A DNA stretch of 64,000 bases, from NCBI RefSeq assembly GCF_018326305.1, contig NZ_AP023416.1:372001-436000 (forward strand). Direction: 5' to 3'. Origin of the DNA: Vescimonas fastidiosa (GTDB lineage Bacteria; Bacillota; Clostridia; Oscillospirales; Oscillospiraceae). Both the position numbers and the translations under genes were made by a program. The notes beneath the pieces are model-generated. The model had not been told where the DNA came from. It saw only the letters and a list, made by a program, of their open reading frames with translations, and did no database searches. Position 1 is the stretch's first letter. Every line of letters starts with the position of its first letter. Below, one piece after another: positions 16,199-25,057 of the stretch.

Positions 16199-17371
16199 TT
16201 ACAGCTTGACCTTCACCACTTCCCGCTGCTCCATGGCGCGGGAAACCAGCCCCTCGATGTCCAGCACGCTTTCAATTTCCCGTACCTCCTCCACATGGGG
16301 CTTGGTCTTGGGGTGCCGGGGGGTAAAGACGGTGCAGCAGTCCTCATAGGGGAGGATGGAGGTGTCGAAGGTGCCGATGTGCCGGGCGATGCGTACGATC
16401 TCCTCCTTATCCATGCCGATGAGGGGGCGCAGCACGGGCAGATCCGTTACATCCTCGCTGACCCGCAGGGCCTCCATGGTCTGGCTGGCCACCTGCCCCA
16501 GGTTTTCCCCGGTTATGAGGGCTCGGCAGTCAAATTCCTTGGCCAGCTTATCTGCAATGCGCATCATGAACCGCCGGGTGATGAGGGTGAAATACTCCTC
16601 CGGGCATTGCTTGCGAATTTGCTCCTGAATTTCCGTCAGGGGTACGATGTGTACGCTCATGCGGCCGCACCAGGGCGTAAGCTCCTGGGCCAGCCGCAGG
16701 ACCTTTTGCCGGGCCAGGTCGGAGGTATAGGGGGGCGCGGCGAAGTGAAGCATCTCCAGCACCACGCCCCGCTTTGCCATCATGTAAGAGGATACCGGGG
16801 AGTCGATGCCCCCGGAGAGAAGGCTCAGGGCGCTGCCGCCCATGCCCAGGGGCAGGCCCCCGGCGGCGGGCTCGGCAGGGGCGTGGACATAGGCCGCGTC
16901 CTCACGAATTTCCACATACACCGTCAGCTCCGGGGTGTGGACATCCACCTTCAGATGGGGAAAGGCGTCGTGGAGCATACCCCCCACCCACTGACTGATC
17001 TGAATGGAGCTCATGGGGAAGGATTTGTCCGCCCGCTTACTCTCCACCTTAAAGCTGACCGCCTTACGGAGACTGTCGCCCAGGTACGCCTTGGCGGTTT
17101 CCAAAATGGCCTCCTTGCTCTTCTCGCAGGGCACGGCCCGGGCGATGGCGATGAGGCCAAAGACCTGTTTGCAGGCGGCATAGGCCCCGGCGAGGTCGCA
17201 GCCGTCCCCCACCGGCTCCACATAGATGGTGCTCTGGCGGGAGTAGATTTTGAACTTGCCAAATTTTTGGGTCCGGCGGCGGATGTTCGACATGAGCTTG
17301 GTTTCAAAGCTGTGGCGGTTCAGGCCCTTGAGGACCACCTCGCCCAGCTTGCAGAGGATGATTTCATGCAT
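16199..17371 (-). CDS. thiI: tRNA 4-thiouridine synthase ThiI
   Basis: Adenylates U8 of tRNA and transfers sulfur to form 4-thiouridine, a near-UV sensor. The protein is 390 residues. An N-terminal ferredoxin-like/THUMP region is followed by a PP-loop ATPase with SLLSGGIDSPV near residue 180. There is no C-terminal rhodanese domain, as in Bacillus, so sulfur must come from a cysteine desulfurase partner not seen here. The start at ATG 17371 is chosen because AAGGAG lies eight bases upstream; a longer frame would run into repeat DNA. No thiamine riboswitch or thi genes are near, which favours the tRNA role. Confidence 0.93.
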   Translation of the reverse strand: MHEIILCKLGEVVLKGLNRHSFETKLMSNIRRRTQKFGKFKIYSRQSTIYVEPVGDGCDLAGAYAACKQVFGLIAIARAVPCEKSKEAILETAKAYLGDSLRKAVSFKVESKRADKSFPMSSIQISQWVGGMLHDAFPHLKVDVHTPELTVYVEIREDAAYVHAPAEPAAGGLPLGMGGSALSLLSGGIDSPVSSYMMAKRGVVLEMLHFAAPPYTSDLARQKVLRLAQELTPWCGRMSVHIVPLTEIQEQIRKQCPEEYFTLITRRFMMRIADKLAKEFDCRALITGENLGQVASQTMEALRVSEDVTDLPVLRPLIGMDKEEIVRIARHIGTFDTSILPYEDCCTVFTPRHPKTKPHVEEVREIESVLDIEGLVSRAMEQREVVKVKL

Positions 17372-17415
17372 GGGGTTTCTCCTTATATAAATATAGTTGA
17401 AAAGTGAAAAGCGTA

Positions 17416-17515
17416 TCCTGTCATTCCGAGACCGGTGCGCACACGGGTCGTGGGAATCTCTGTGCAAATCTAAAGGGGAACGGATTGCCCCGGACGCTTT
17501 GCGTCCGCGCAAGGA
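17416..17515. repeat. Diverged family C repeat between thiI and comM
   Basis: Contains a degenerate TGTCATTCCGAGACCGGTGC palindrome unit (with GTGGGAATC instead of GTGGCAATC) and a small GGACGC TTT GCGTCC hairpin. It splits the two genes by 172 bp. Confidence 0.65.
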
Positions 17516-17543
17516 CATCTTTATAAGTGGTGCGGGGAATTCC

Positions 17544-19061
17544 CTATTTTAATAGGTTGCTGCTGCGGTACTGGATAGCCTCGGCGATGTGGGCGGGGGC
17601 AATGGCCTCGGCGCCGTCCAGGTCGGCAATGGTCCGGGCTACCCGCAGAATGCGGTCGTGGCTGCGGCCGGTGAGACCCAGCCGGTCGAAGGCGCTGCGC
17701 ATGATCGCCTCGCATTTTTCGTCCAAGGCGCAGTATTTTCCGATCATGGCCGGGACCATGTAGGCGTTGCAGGAGATGCCGGTACCCTCATAGCGCCGCT
17801 GCTGAATTTTCCGGGCGGCGTTTACCCGCCTTTGCACCTCCCGGGAGCTTTCGGGTCTATCCTTGCGGCGCATAGCCTCGTAGTCCACCGATGGCACCTC
17901 AATGTGCAGGTCGATGCGGTCCAGCAGGGGCCCGGATATGCGGCGCATATAGCTCTCCACCTGCCGGGGCGAGCAGGTACATCGGCGCTCCGGATGGCCG
18001 TACCAGCCGCAGCGGCAGGGGTTCATGGCGCACACCAGCATGAATCGGCTGGGGAGGGTTAGGGAGCCGGAGGCCCGGGTGATAGTCACCACTCCGTCCT
18101 CCAGGGGCTGGCGCAGGGTCTCCATGGCGGACTTATCGAACTCCGGCAGCTCGTCCAAAAACAGCACACCGTTGTGGGCCAGGGAAATTTCCCCGGGCTT
18201 CGGCACTGCGCCGCCGCCGGTAAGGGACACCGCCGAGGCCGTGTGGTGGGGGCTGCGGAAGGGGCGGCTGGTCACCAAAGGATGCCGGGCCTCCGTGAGC
18301 CCGGCCACCGAGTAGATCTCCGTGGTCTGAAGGGATTCCTCCCTGGTCATGTCGGGGAGGATGGAGGGCAGACGCCTTGCCAGCATGGACTTGCCCGACC
18401 CGGGAGAGCCGATGAGTAAGATGTTGTGTCCTCCAGCGGCGGCGATCTCCAGGGCCCGCTTCACCGTCTCCTGCCCCATGACATCGGCAAAATCCGGCTG
18501 CTGCTGCCGCTCCCGGGGCTGAGGCTGCCAGATGGGGGCGGGGGAGAGAGGAGCCTGTCCCCGGAGATGGGCCACAAGCTGCTCCACGGTCTCTACCGGG
18601 TACACGGTCAGACCCTGGGCCAGGGTGGCCTCGGCGGCGTTTTCCGCCGGGAGGTAGAGTTGGCGTATACCCAGCCGGGGAGCCGCCATGGCCATGGGCA
18701 GCACACCGCTTACGGGCCGCAGCCGTCCGGTGAGACTCAGCTCCCCTATGAAGGCCGCGTCGGCCGGAAGGGGCGGCAGCTCCTCCGAGGCAGCCAGGAT
18801 GCCCAGAAAGATGGGCAGGTCGTAGACCGTCCCCTCCTTGCGCTGGGAGGCAGGGGCCAAGTTCACGGTAATGCGGCTGACGGGGTACTTGGCTCCGCAG
18901 TTCTTCACTGCCGCCCGAACCCGCTCCCGGGCCTCCTTCACCGCCGTGTCCGGCAGCCCCACAATATCAAAGGCGGGCAGGCCGCCGGAGAGGAAGCACT
19001 CCACGCTCACCTCATATCCGCTGAGGCCGCCCAGGCCCAGAGAGCGCACGGTAACGACCAT
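17544..19061 (-). CDS. comM: YifB/ComM-family Mg-chelatase-like AAA+ ATPase
   Basis: A 505-residue protein with an N-terminal Lon-protease-like (ChlI) domain, a central AAA+ domain with Walker A GSPGSGKSMLARRL near residue 215 and LFLDELPEFD as the Walker B region, and a C-terminal Mg-chelatase domain with CNPCRCGWYGHPERRC-type cysteines. ComM in naturally transformable bacteria is a hexameric branch-migration helicase. In clostridia the role is presumed similar. Start ATG 19061 follows AAAGGAG. It heads the minus-strand run with thiI and cinA. Confidence 0.92.
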   Translation of the reverse strand: MVVTVRSLGLGGLSGYEVSVECFLSGGLPAFDIVGLPDTAVKEARERVRAAVKNCGAKYPVSRITVNLAPASQRKEGTVYDLPIFLGILAASEELPPLPADAAFIGELSLTGRLRPVSGVLPMAMAAPRLGIRQLYLPAENAAEATLAQGLTVYPVETVEQLVAHLRGQAPLSPAPIWQPQPRERQQQPDFADVMGQETVKRALEIAAAGGHNILLIGSPGSGKSMLARRLPSILPDMTREESLQTTEIYSVAGLTEARHPLVTSRPFRSPHHTASAVSLTGGGAVPKPGEISLAHNGVLFLDELPEFDKSAMETLRQPLEDGVVTITRASGSLTLPSRFMLVCAMNPCRCGWYGHPERRCTCSPRQVESYMRRISGPLLDRIDLHIEVPSVDYEAMRRKDRPESSREVQRRVNAARKIQQRRYEGTGISCNAYMVPAMIGKYCALDEKCEAIMRSAFDRLGLTGRSHDRILRVARTIADLDGAEAIAPAHIAEAIQYRSSNLLK

Positions 19062-19283
19062 GTGGCCCACTCCTTTCAAAGACTCGATGATAATTCCCAC
19101 GGAAGTATGCGTTTGGCCTTGACCCGGTGCAGGTGTCCTCGGCCCGCCTACCAAATCATCCCCATATTACCACAAAATCACGCCGCGGGAAACAAAAATA
19201 TAAAAAAAGTTCCCACCCGTTGTAAGAATTTTTGTGCATGACAATGAAAAAGCATCATAACGACGAAAGATACAAAAATATCG

Positions 19284-19312
19284 TTTACAAACAAAGGAAA
19301 TTGTGCTACTAT
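19284..19312 (+). promoter_or_regulatory. Promoter of nifJ
   Basis: TTTACA (19284-19289) and TACTAT (19307-19312), 17-bp spacing, in an A+T-rich 320-bp region between the divergent comM and nifJ genes; start codon 67 bp downstream. Confidence 0.65.
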
Positions 19313-19378
19313 CAACAATGCGAAAGATTCCTGCAAGAGCATCACATTTTAGATAAACAAATGGAAGGAGCAAATAAC

Positions 19379-22300
19379 ATGGTTAGAAAAATGAAATCCA
19401 TGGATGGCAACAACGCCGCGGCGCATGTATCCTATGCGTTCTCGGAAGTAGCGGCCATCTACCCCATCACCCCGTCGTCTCCCATGGCCGACTTTGTGGA
19501 CCAGTGGTCCGCTAACGGTCTGAAAAACATCTTTGGCACCCAGGTCAAAGTGGTGGAGATGCAGTCCGAGGCCGGCGCAGCCGGTGCCGTTCACGGCTCT
19601 CTCGGCTCCGGCGCTCTGACCACTACCTATACCGCTTCCCAGGGCCTGCTGCTGATGATCCCCAATATGTACAAGATCGCAGCCGAGCAGCTGCCCGCCG
19701 TGTTCCATGTGTCCGCCCGTACCGTGTCCACCCAGGCGCTGAACATCTTCGGCGACCACAGCGATGTAATGGCCTGCCGCCAGACCGGCTTTGCTATGCT
19801 GTGCGAGGGCAATGTGCAGGAGGTCATGGACCTGTCCCCCGTGGCCCATCTGGCCGCCCTTTCCGGCAAGGTGCCGTTCATCAACTTCTTCGACGGCTTC
19901 CGCACCAGCCACGAGATCCAGAAGATCGCCGTTTGGGACTATGAGGACCTGAAGGATATGTGCGATATGGACGCTGTGGCCGAGTTCCGCCGTCACGCCC
20001 TGAACCCCGAGCATCCTCATATGCGCGGCAGCCACGAAAACGGCGACATCTTCTTCCAGCACCGCGAGGCCTGCAACAAGTATTATGCAGAGCTGCCCGC
20101 CGTGGTGGAGAAGTACATGGACATGGTCAATGCCAAGCTGGGCACCGACTATAAGCTGTTTAACTACTATGGCCATCCCGAGGCCGACCGCGTCATCGTG
20201 GCCATGGGCTCTATCTGCGATGTGGCCGAGGAGGTCATCGACTACCTGAACGCCCACGGCGAGAAGGTGGGTCTGGTGAAGGTGCGTCTGTACCGTCCCT
20301 TCGCTCCCGAGAAACTGCTGGAGGCCTTCCCCGCTTCCGTGAAGAAGATCGCCGTGCTGGACCGCACCAAGGAGCCCGGCGCCATGGGCGAGCCTCTGTA
20401 TCAGGATGTTGTCACCGCTCTTGCCAACGCCGGCTGGAACGATGTGAAGGTCATCGGCGGCCGTTACGGCCTGGGCAGCAAGGATACGCCTCCTGCCTCC
20501 GTGTTCGCCGTTTATAACGAGCTGAAGAAGGACGAGATGAAGCGTCAGTTCACCATCGGCATCGTGGACGATGTGACCAATCTCTCCCTGCCCGAGGAGG
20601 AGAACTGCCCCAACACCGCAGCTCCCGGCACCATCGAGTGCAAGTTCTGGGGCCTGGGCGGCGACGGTACCGTGGGCGCCAACAAGAACTCCATCAAGAT
20701 CATCGGCGACCATACCGACAAGTATGTACAGGCCTACTTCCAGTACGACTCCAAGAAGACCGGCGGCGTCACCATCAGCCATCTGCGCTTCGGTGATAAG
20801 CCCATCCGTTCTCCTTATTATATCAACAAGGCCGACTTCGTGGCCTGCCACAACCCCAGCTATATCACCAAGGGCTTTAAGATGGTCAACGATGTGAAGC
20901 CCGGCGGCGTGTTCATGATCAACTGCCAGTGGGATATGGATGAGCTGAACCATCACCTGAAGGCCGATGCCAAGCGTTACATCGCCAAGAATAACATCCA
21001 GCTCTACACCATCGACGCCATTGATCTGGCCATTGAGATCGGCATGGGCAAGCGCAACAACACCATTCTCCAGTCCGCCTTCTTCACCCTGGCCAAGGTC
21101 ATGCCCCAGGAGGATGCCATCCGCTACATGAAGGAGAAGGCCAAGGCCTCTTATCTGAAGAAGGGCCAGGACGTGGTGGATATGAACTACAAGGCCATCG
21201 ACCTGGGCGCCACCGCCTTTAAGAAGATCGATGTTCCCGCCGACTGGGCCAATGCCGTGGACGAGCCCGAGCACAAGGCCCTGGAGGGCAAGCCCGAGCT
21301 GGTGAAGATGGTGAAGGAGATCCTGGAGCCCGTGGGCAAGATGGACGGCGACAGCCTGCCCGTTTCCGCCTTTGTGGACCATGTGGACGGCCAGTTCGAG
21401 CTGGGCGCCTCCGCTTATGAAAAGCGCGGCGTAGCCGTCTCCGTCCCCACCTGGGACAGCACCAAGTGCATCCAGTGCAACCAGTGTGCCTATGTCTGCC
21501 CCCACGCCACCATCCGTCCCTTCGCTCTCACTGCCGAGGAGGCTAAGAACGCTCCCGAGGCCGCTAAGATCGTGGATGTGAAGGCCGGCAAGGGCAAGGG
21601 TGTGTATCAGTACACCATGGCCGTGTCTCCTCTGGACTGCATGGGCTGCGGCGTGTGTATCGGCGTGTGCCCGGTGAGCGCCCTGTCTATGGTTCCTCAG
21701 GAGGGTGAGCTCAAACAGCAGGATGTGTTTGATTACTGCGTCAGCAAGGTCTCCGAGAAGAAGGATATGCAGGATAATTCCGTCAAGGGCAGCCAGTTCA
21801 AGCAGCCCATGCTGGAGTTCTCCGGCTCCTGCGCCGGCTGCGCCGAGACCAGCTATGCCCGTCTGGTGACCCAGTTGTTCGGCGACCATATGTATATCTC
21901 CAACGCCACCGGCTGCTCCTCCATCTGGGGCGGTCCCGCGGCTACCTCTCCCTACTGCACCAATAAGGAGGGCCACGGTCCCGCATGGTGCAACTCCCTC
22001 TTCGAGGATAACGCCGAGCACGGTCTGGGTATGTTCGTGGGCCAGAATAAGATCCGCGAGGATCTGGCCGCCGAGACCCGCCGCCTGGTGAACATCGAGT
22101 GGGCCCGCCCCGAGCTGAAGGCTGCCGCCCAGGCTTGGCTGGACACCATGAACGATGGCACCGCCAATGCAGAGCCCACCAAGGCTTTCGTCAAGGCCCT
22201 GGAGGAGAGCATCACCACCGTAGAGGAGCTGGCCGCCAATCCTAAGTTCGCTGCACACGCTGCCGAGCTGAAGGCTAAGGGCGCTCTGTTCTGCGACTGC

Positions 22301-23005
22301 GAGGCCTGCACCATCGCCGCTGACCTGCTGAGCAAGAAGGAGTACCTGGCCAAGAAGTCCATGTGGATCTTCGGCGGCGACGGCTGGGCCTACGACATCG
22401 GCTACGGCGGACTGGATCATGTCATCGCCTCCAAGCAGGATGTGAACATCTTCGTCTTCGATACCGAGGTCTATTCCAACACCGGCGGTCAGGCTTCCAA
22501 GGCCTCCAACATTGGCCAGGTCTGCCAGTTTGCCGCAGCCGGTAAGGAAGTGAAGAAGAAGAGCCTTGCCGAGATCGCCATGCAGTACGGCTATGTGTAT
22601 GTGGCCCAGGTAGCTATGGGTGCCAACCCCGCCCAGACCATCAAGGCCATCAGCGAGGCCGAGGCCTATCACGGCCCGTCCCTGATCATCGGCTACAGCC
22701 CCTGCGAGATGCACTCCATCAAGGGCGGCATGATGAACTGCCAGAAGGAAATGAAGAAGGCTGTGGATTGCGGCTACTGGAACCTGTTCCGCTTCAATCC
22801 CGCTGCTCCGGCAGGCCAGCGCTTCTCCATGGATTCCAAGGCGCCCGCCGGCGGCTATCAGGAGTTCCTGATGAACGAGGCTCGCTACTCCCGCCTGACC
22901 CGCGAGTTCCCGGATCGTGCCGGTGTGCTCTTCCAGCGCAACGAGGACGAGGCCAAGGCTCGTTACGATCACCTGCTCAAGCTCATTGAGATGTATGACA
23001 AGTAA
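19379..23005 (+). CDS. nifJ: Pyruvate:ferredoxin (flavodoxin) oxidoreductase
   Basis: Single-chain 1208-residue enzyme that oxidatively decarboxylates pyruvate to acetyl-CoA and reduces ferredoxin, central to anaerobic fermentation. Domain order is complete: N-terminal YPITPSSPMAD pyruvate domain, two [4Fe-4S] clusters (CIQCNQCAYVCP near residue 697 and CMGCGVCIGVCP about 60 later), the SCAGCAETSYARL cluster-binding segment, and the C-terminal thiamine-diphosphate domain with GDGWAYDIGYGGLDH near residue 998 and YSNTGGQASK. The ATG at 19379 is preceded by GGAAGGAG; an upstream in-frame extension is A+T-rich and not protein-like. Codon use is strongly optimised (CGC/CGT Arg, CTG Leu), suggesting high expression. 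Confidence 0.97.
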   Translation: MVRKMKSMDGNNAAAHVSYAFSEVAAIYPITPSSPMADFVDQWSANGLKNIFGTQVKVVEMQSEAGAAGAVHGSLGSGALTTTYTASQGLLLMIPNMYKIAAEQLPAVFHVSARTVSTQALNIFGDHSDVMACRQTGFAMLCEGNVQEVMDLSPVAHLAALSGKVPFINFFDGFRTSHEIQKIAVWDYEDLKDMCDMDAVAEFRRHALNPEHPHMRGSHENGDIFFQHREACNKYYAELPAVVEKYMDMVNAKLGTDYKLFNYYGHPEADRVIVAMGSICDVAEEVIDYLNAHGEKVGLVKVRLYRPFAPEKLLEAFPASVKKIAVLDRTKEPGAMGEPLYQDVVTALANAGWNDVKVIGGRYGLGSKDTPPASVFAVYNELKKDEMKRQFTIGIVDDVTNLSLPEEENCPNTAAPGTIECKFWGLGGDGTVGANKNSIKIIGDHTDKYVQAYFQYDSKKTGGVTISHLRFGDKPIRSPYYINKADFVACHNPSYITKGFKMVNDVKPGGVFMINCQWDMDELNHHLKADAKRYIAKNNIQLYTIDAIDLAIEIGMGKRNNTILQSAFFTLAKVMPQEDAIRYMKEKAKASYLKKGQDVVDMNYKAIDLGATAFKKIDVPADWANAVDEPEHKALEGKPELVKMVKEILEPVGKMDGDSLPVSAFVDHVDGQFELGASAYEKRGVAVSVPTWDSTKCIQCNQCAYVCPHATIRPFALTAEEAKNAPEAAKIVDVKAGKGKGVYQYTMAVSPLDCMGCGVCIGVCPVSALSMVPQEGELKQQDVFDYCVSKVSEKKDMQDNSVKGSQFKQPMLEFSGSCAGCAETSYARLVTQLFGDHMYISNATGCSSIWGGPAATSPYCTNKEGHGPAWCNSLFEDNAEHGLGMFVGQNKIREDLAAETRRLVNIEWARPELKAAAQAWLDTMNDGTANAEPTKAFVKALEESITTVEELAANPKFAAHAAELKAKGALFCDCEACTIAADLLSKKEYLAKKSMWIFGGDGWAYDIGYGGLDHVIASKQDVNIFVFDTEVYSNTGGQASKASNIGQVCQFAAAGKEVKKKSLAEIAMQYGYVYVAQVAMGANPAQTIKAISEAEAYHGPSLIIGYSPCEMHSIKGGMMNCQKEMKKAVDCGYWNLFRFNPAAPAGQRFSMDSKAPAGGYQEFLMNEARYSRLTREFPDRAGVLFQRNEDEAKARYDHLLKLIEMYDK

Positions 23006-23030
23006 GCCTTAGGCTTGCAAATAGTACGCA

Positions 23031-23062
23031 AAAAAGGGACACGCTCCGGCGTGTCCCTTTTT
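23031..23062 (+). terminator. nifJ terminator
   Basis: A 14-bp A/T-bounded stem (AAAAAGGGACACGC / GCGTGTCCCTTTTT) with a TCCG loop, 25 bp after the stop. It is symmetric and can work in both directions, also for the LysR gene facing it. Confidence 0.9.
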
Positions 23063-23070
23063 GCGTGCCT

Positions 23071-23131
23071 AAAAAGCCTCGCAGAGATTGCCGCCCGCAG
23101 GCGGCAATCCTTTTGCCGAAAAGACTTTTTG
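23071..23131 (-). repeat. Family A element, deleted derivative A5
   Basis: Minus orientation. Contains only the right-end CTCTGCGAGGCTTTTT block with its GCCGCCTGCGGGCGGC stem joined to a left-end hairpin; the central conserved blocks are missing. Confidence 0.65.
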
Positions 23132-23201
23132 CCCCGCTGGCTTTTTGCCCCGCTGGCTTTTTGCCCCGCTGGCTTTCGCCCCGCTGGCCCTTGCTCCGTG
23201 G
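23125..23201. repeat. Tandem 16-bp repeats
   Basis: CTTTTTGCCCCGCTGG repeated three times exactly (23125-23172), then a 15-bp variant and a degenerate 14-bp copy, ending just before the LysR stop codon. The first unit grows directly out of the end of A5. Confidence 0.85.
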
Positions 23202-23206
23202 CCGTC

Positions 23207-24085
23207 TTATTTTTCTTTTTTAGTCAGCATCCGCACGGCATATTTCAGGAACATCTTCACCGCCGGGGACACATCGACTTTAGAGTGCAGGGCCACGCCC
23301 ATGGTGATCTGCGCAGGGGGGTCCAGAGGCAGCTTTACCACATTGCAGATGTACTTTTCCGTAATGAGCCGATTCATCACGCAGATGCCCAGGCCCTGCT
23401 CCACCATAGACATGGCCGAAAAGCTCTCCAAAGTGGTAAAGTGGATCCGGGGCTTAATGCCGTTGCGCCGAAACAGGGCCTCCACATCATCGTCGCAGCC
23501 CAGAGCGGGCATGATGAAGGGGTCCTCCTGGCAGTTTATCAGCGGGTAGGCCGCCTCCCCGGCCAGGGGGTGGTCCGGCGGCAGCAGGGCCAGCATGGGG
23601 TCCTCGGCCAGGGGGATCCACTCGTAGGGCATCCCCTCCTGGTAGCTGAAAAACCCGATGTCTGCCGTGCGCTCGTCCAGCCACCCGGAAACCTCCTGCC
23701 AGATGCCCTCCATGAGCCGTATGTTCACATGGGGGAAATCCTGCTGAAAGACCCGGATCACCTCCGGCAGCCAGTGGGTGGCGATGCTGGAATAGGCGGC
23801 GATGGTGACGCTGCCTACGAGCAGGCCGTTTATCTCCGTGGAAAGCTCGAATATCCGGTCCTCCTGGCGCAGAAATTCCCGAATGGTGGGCAGCAGAAGC
23901 TCACCGTTTTCCGTGAGAGCCACGCCCTTGGTGTTGCGCCGGAATAGGGCAAAGCCCAGCTCGCTTTCCAGGGCCGTGACCAGTTGGTTTACCCCCGACG
24001 GTGTGTAGCGCAGCACCTCCGCCGCCCTGGAAAAGCTGCCTGTTTCCGCTGCCGCCAGCACCGCCCGACATCTTGCCGTTTCCAT
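23207..24085 (-). CDS. LysR-family transcriptional regulator
   Basis: A 292-residue LTTR with an N-terminal winged helix-turn-helix (about residues 1-60, GSFSRAAEVLRYTPSGVNQLVTALE) and a type-2 periplasmic-binding-like effector domain. It is transcribed divergently from the small membrane protein at 24231, and a dyad with LysR-type spacing (TACGGT-N7-ACCGTA) lies between them, so that gene is the likely target along with itself. The effector is unknown. The gene ends next to the nifJ terminator but faces nifJ, so control of nifJ is only speculation. Confidence 0.9.
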   Translation of the reverse strand: METARCRAVLAAAETGSFSRAAEVLRYTPSGVNQLVTALESELGFALFRRNTKGVALTENGELLLPTIREFLRQEDRIFELSTEINGLLVGSVTIAAYSSIATHWLPEVIRVFQQDFPHVNIRLMEGIWQEVSGWLDERTADIGFFSYQEGMPYEWIPLAEDPMLALLPPDHPLAGEAAYPLINCQEDPFIMPALGCDDDVEALFRRNGIKPRIHFTTLESFSAMSMVEQGLGICVMNRLITEKYICNVVKLPLDPPAQITMGVALHSKVDVSPAVKMFLKYAVRMLTKKEK

Positions 24086-24123
24086 TACGATCGCCTCCTT
24101 TTTAGCTGTAAGTAGTTCTAATA

Positions 24124-24142
24124 TACGGTGTAATAAACCGTA
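24124..24142. promoter_or_regulatory. Candidate LysR operator
   Basis: TACGGT GTAATAA ACCGTA, a 6-bp perfect inverted repeat with a seven-base centre, matching the LTTR T-N11-A layout, 39 bp upstream of the LysR start and 89 bp before the divergent gene. Confidence 0.55.
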
Positions 24143-24230
24143 GCTTTACTTTTCTTGTTATTTATTCTACTATATGACCATAGAAACCGCAAGACCTAAA
24201 TTTGGCAAAATCTTTAAGGAGGAACCTACC

Positions 24231-24449
24231 ATGAAAAACATTCAAATCTATCTGCTTGCCGCTGTTGTTGCGCTGATGATGATGGTGGCGTCCGCCTTCC
24301 TGCTGACCGCCGCCGACGCGGAAATTCGCCAAGCCAGCGGCTATGTCACCCTGATCTTCGGCGCTATCAGCACCTGGTTCACCGCCAAGGCAATGCTGGC
24401 CGAGGAAAAGCGTGAGGAGCAGCACCAAGCTCACGCCCATGCCAACTGA
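24231..24449 (+). CDS. Small two-helix membrane protein
   Basis: A 72-residue protein beginning MKNIQIYLLAAVVALMMM with two membrane helices (about 6-28 and 35-52) and a charged C-terminal tail ending HQAHAHAN. AAGGAGG lies nine bases before the ATG. Divergent from the LysR gene, so possibly its target. No family recognised; the length and topology resemble small stress or transporter-accessory membrane proteins. A strong terminator follows. Confidence 0.7.
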   Translation: MKNIQIYLLAAVVALMMMVASAFLLTAADAEIRQASGYVTLIFGAISTWFTAKAMLAEEKREEQHQAHAHAN

Positions 24450-24500
24450 TTGCTGACACAGAGAACTGCTTTGTTGCAAGACTCTTTCTTCCTCTCTCCA

Positions 24501-24540
24501 AAAAGAAAAGAACGCACATTCGTGCGTTCTTTTCTTTTTT
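24501..24540 (+). terminator. Terminator after the small membrane protein
   Basis: Core stem GAACGCAC / GTGCGTTC with ATTC loop, extended by AAAAGAAAA / TTTTCTTTT and a final T-run. Confidence 0.9.
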
Positions 24541-24598
24541 ACCCCCCAGCATTTGCGAAAACGCCCCTGCGGCCTGGGCCTTCTCCGCGCAAAAACCG

Positions 24599-24826
24599 TG
24601 TCATTGCGAGGCCAGTTCGCAAACTGGCCGTGGGGAGCGAACTGAGCGCTGCCAGTGGCAGAAGAAGCGAGGTGAGCGAGTGGCCGCGGTCAAAATTTCC
24701 AGCGTCCGCCGTAAGGCAGCGCAGAAATTTTGGGCACCGCAACAGGGACATCCGCATCCCCCGTCCCCTCGGCCCCCTTGCCTAAAGGGGGCTGGCACGG
24801 CAAAGCCGTGACTGGGGGATTCTTTC
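24599..24826. repeat. Family C composite repeat with the 110-bp R8 unit
   Basis: A TGTCATTGCGAGGC palindrome unit, then an R8 unit of about 110 bp (24636-24748; contains TGCCAGTGGCAGAAGAAGCG and the AAATTT...AAATTT region), then an AATCCCCCAGTCACGG-type unit in reverse. R8 recurs at 49138-49250. With the terminator this fills the gap between genes; no CDS is seen. Confidence 0.8.
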
Positions 24827-24869
24827 CCCGCACCCCGTCCCCCCAAAAAATAAAAAAGGAGAAACCATT

Positions 24870-24989
24870 ATGACCTTCTCAGACATCTTCAAATCCAGCT
24901 TCCTGGAAAATGTGACCAGCGTTTCCGTTCTGGACATGGTCCTGACCCTGGGCCTGACCGTGGCCTTTCTCTACCGCAAAAAGGGCTGA
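24870..24989 (+). pseudogene. Possible truncated DUF4956-family N-terminus (39 codons)
   Basis: AAAGGAGAAACCATT before the ATG, then MTFSDIFKSSFLENVTS and a hydrophobic helix ending LYRKKG and TGA. The opening MTFxDIFKSSFLExVT resembles, from memory, the N-terminus of DUF4956 membrane proteins, which run to about 220 residues. Nothing downstream continues it; the next base pairs are a promoter. It may be a gene remnant left by rearrangement near the repeat array, or a genuine small membrane peptide with one helix. Confidence 0.45.
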
Positions 24990-24998
24990 TTCCCCCTA

Positions 24999-25028
24999 TT
25001 GACAGCCAATTTCTCCCTTTGCTATAAT
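24999..25028 (+). promoter_or_regulatory. Sigma-A promoter
   Basis: Consensus TTGACA (24999-25004) and TGCTATAAT (-10 at 25023-25028), 18-bp spacing. It drives the 78-residue membrane protein 30 bp downstream. Confidence 0.85.
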
Positions 25029-25057
25029 GGACGCACCAAGACAAAGGAGGACGCCCC

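Noticed and set aside
19232..19378. N-terminal extension of nifJ by 49 codons
   Set aside because: The extension is A+T-rich, contains the promoter and is not similar to the enzyme's start; GGAAGGAG fits ATG 19379.
19349..22972. Very long open frame on the strand opposite nifJ (over 1200 codons)
   Set aside because: Mirror of the strongly biased codon use of nifJ; low-complexity His/Gly/Leu-rich product without domains, and nifJ is unmistakable. The same holds for the frames opposite ileS (10878-13769) and infB (52361-54670).
24450..24869. Possible gene in the 420-bp gap
   Set aside because: Open frames follow the repeat modules and the terminator; only the 39-codon frame at 24870 has a ribosome-binding site.
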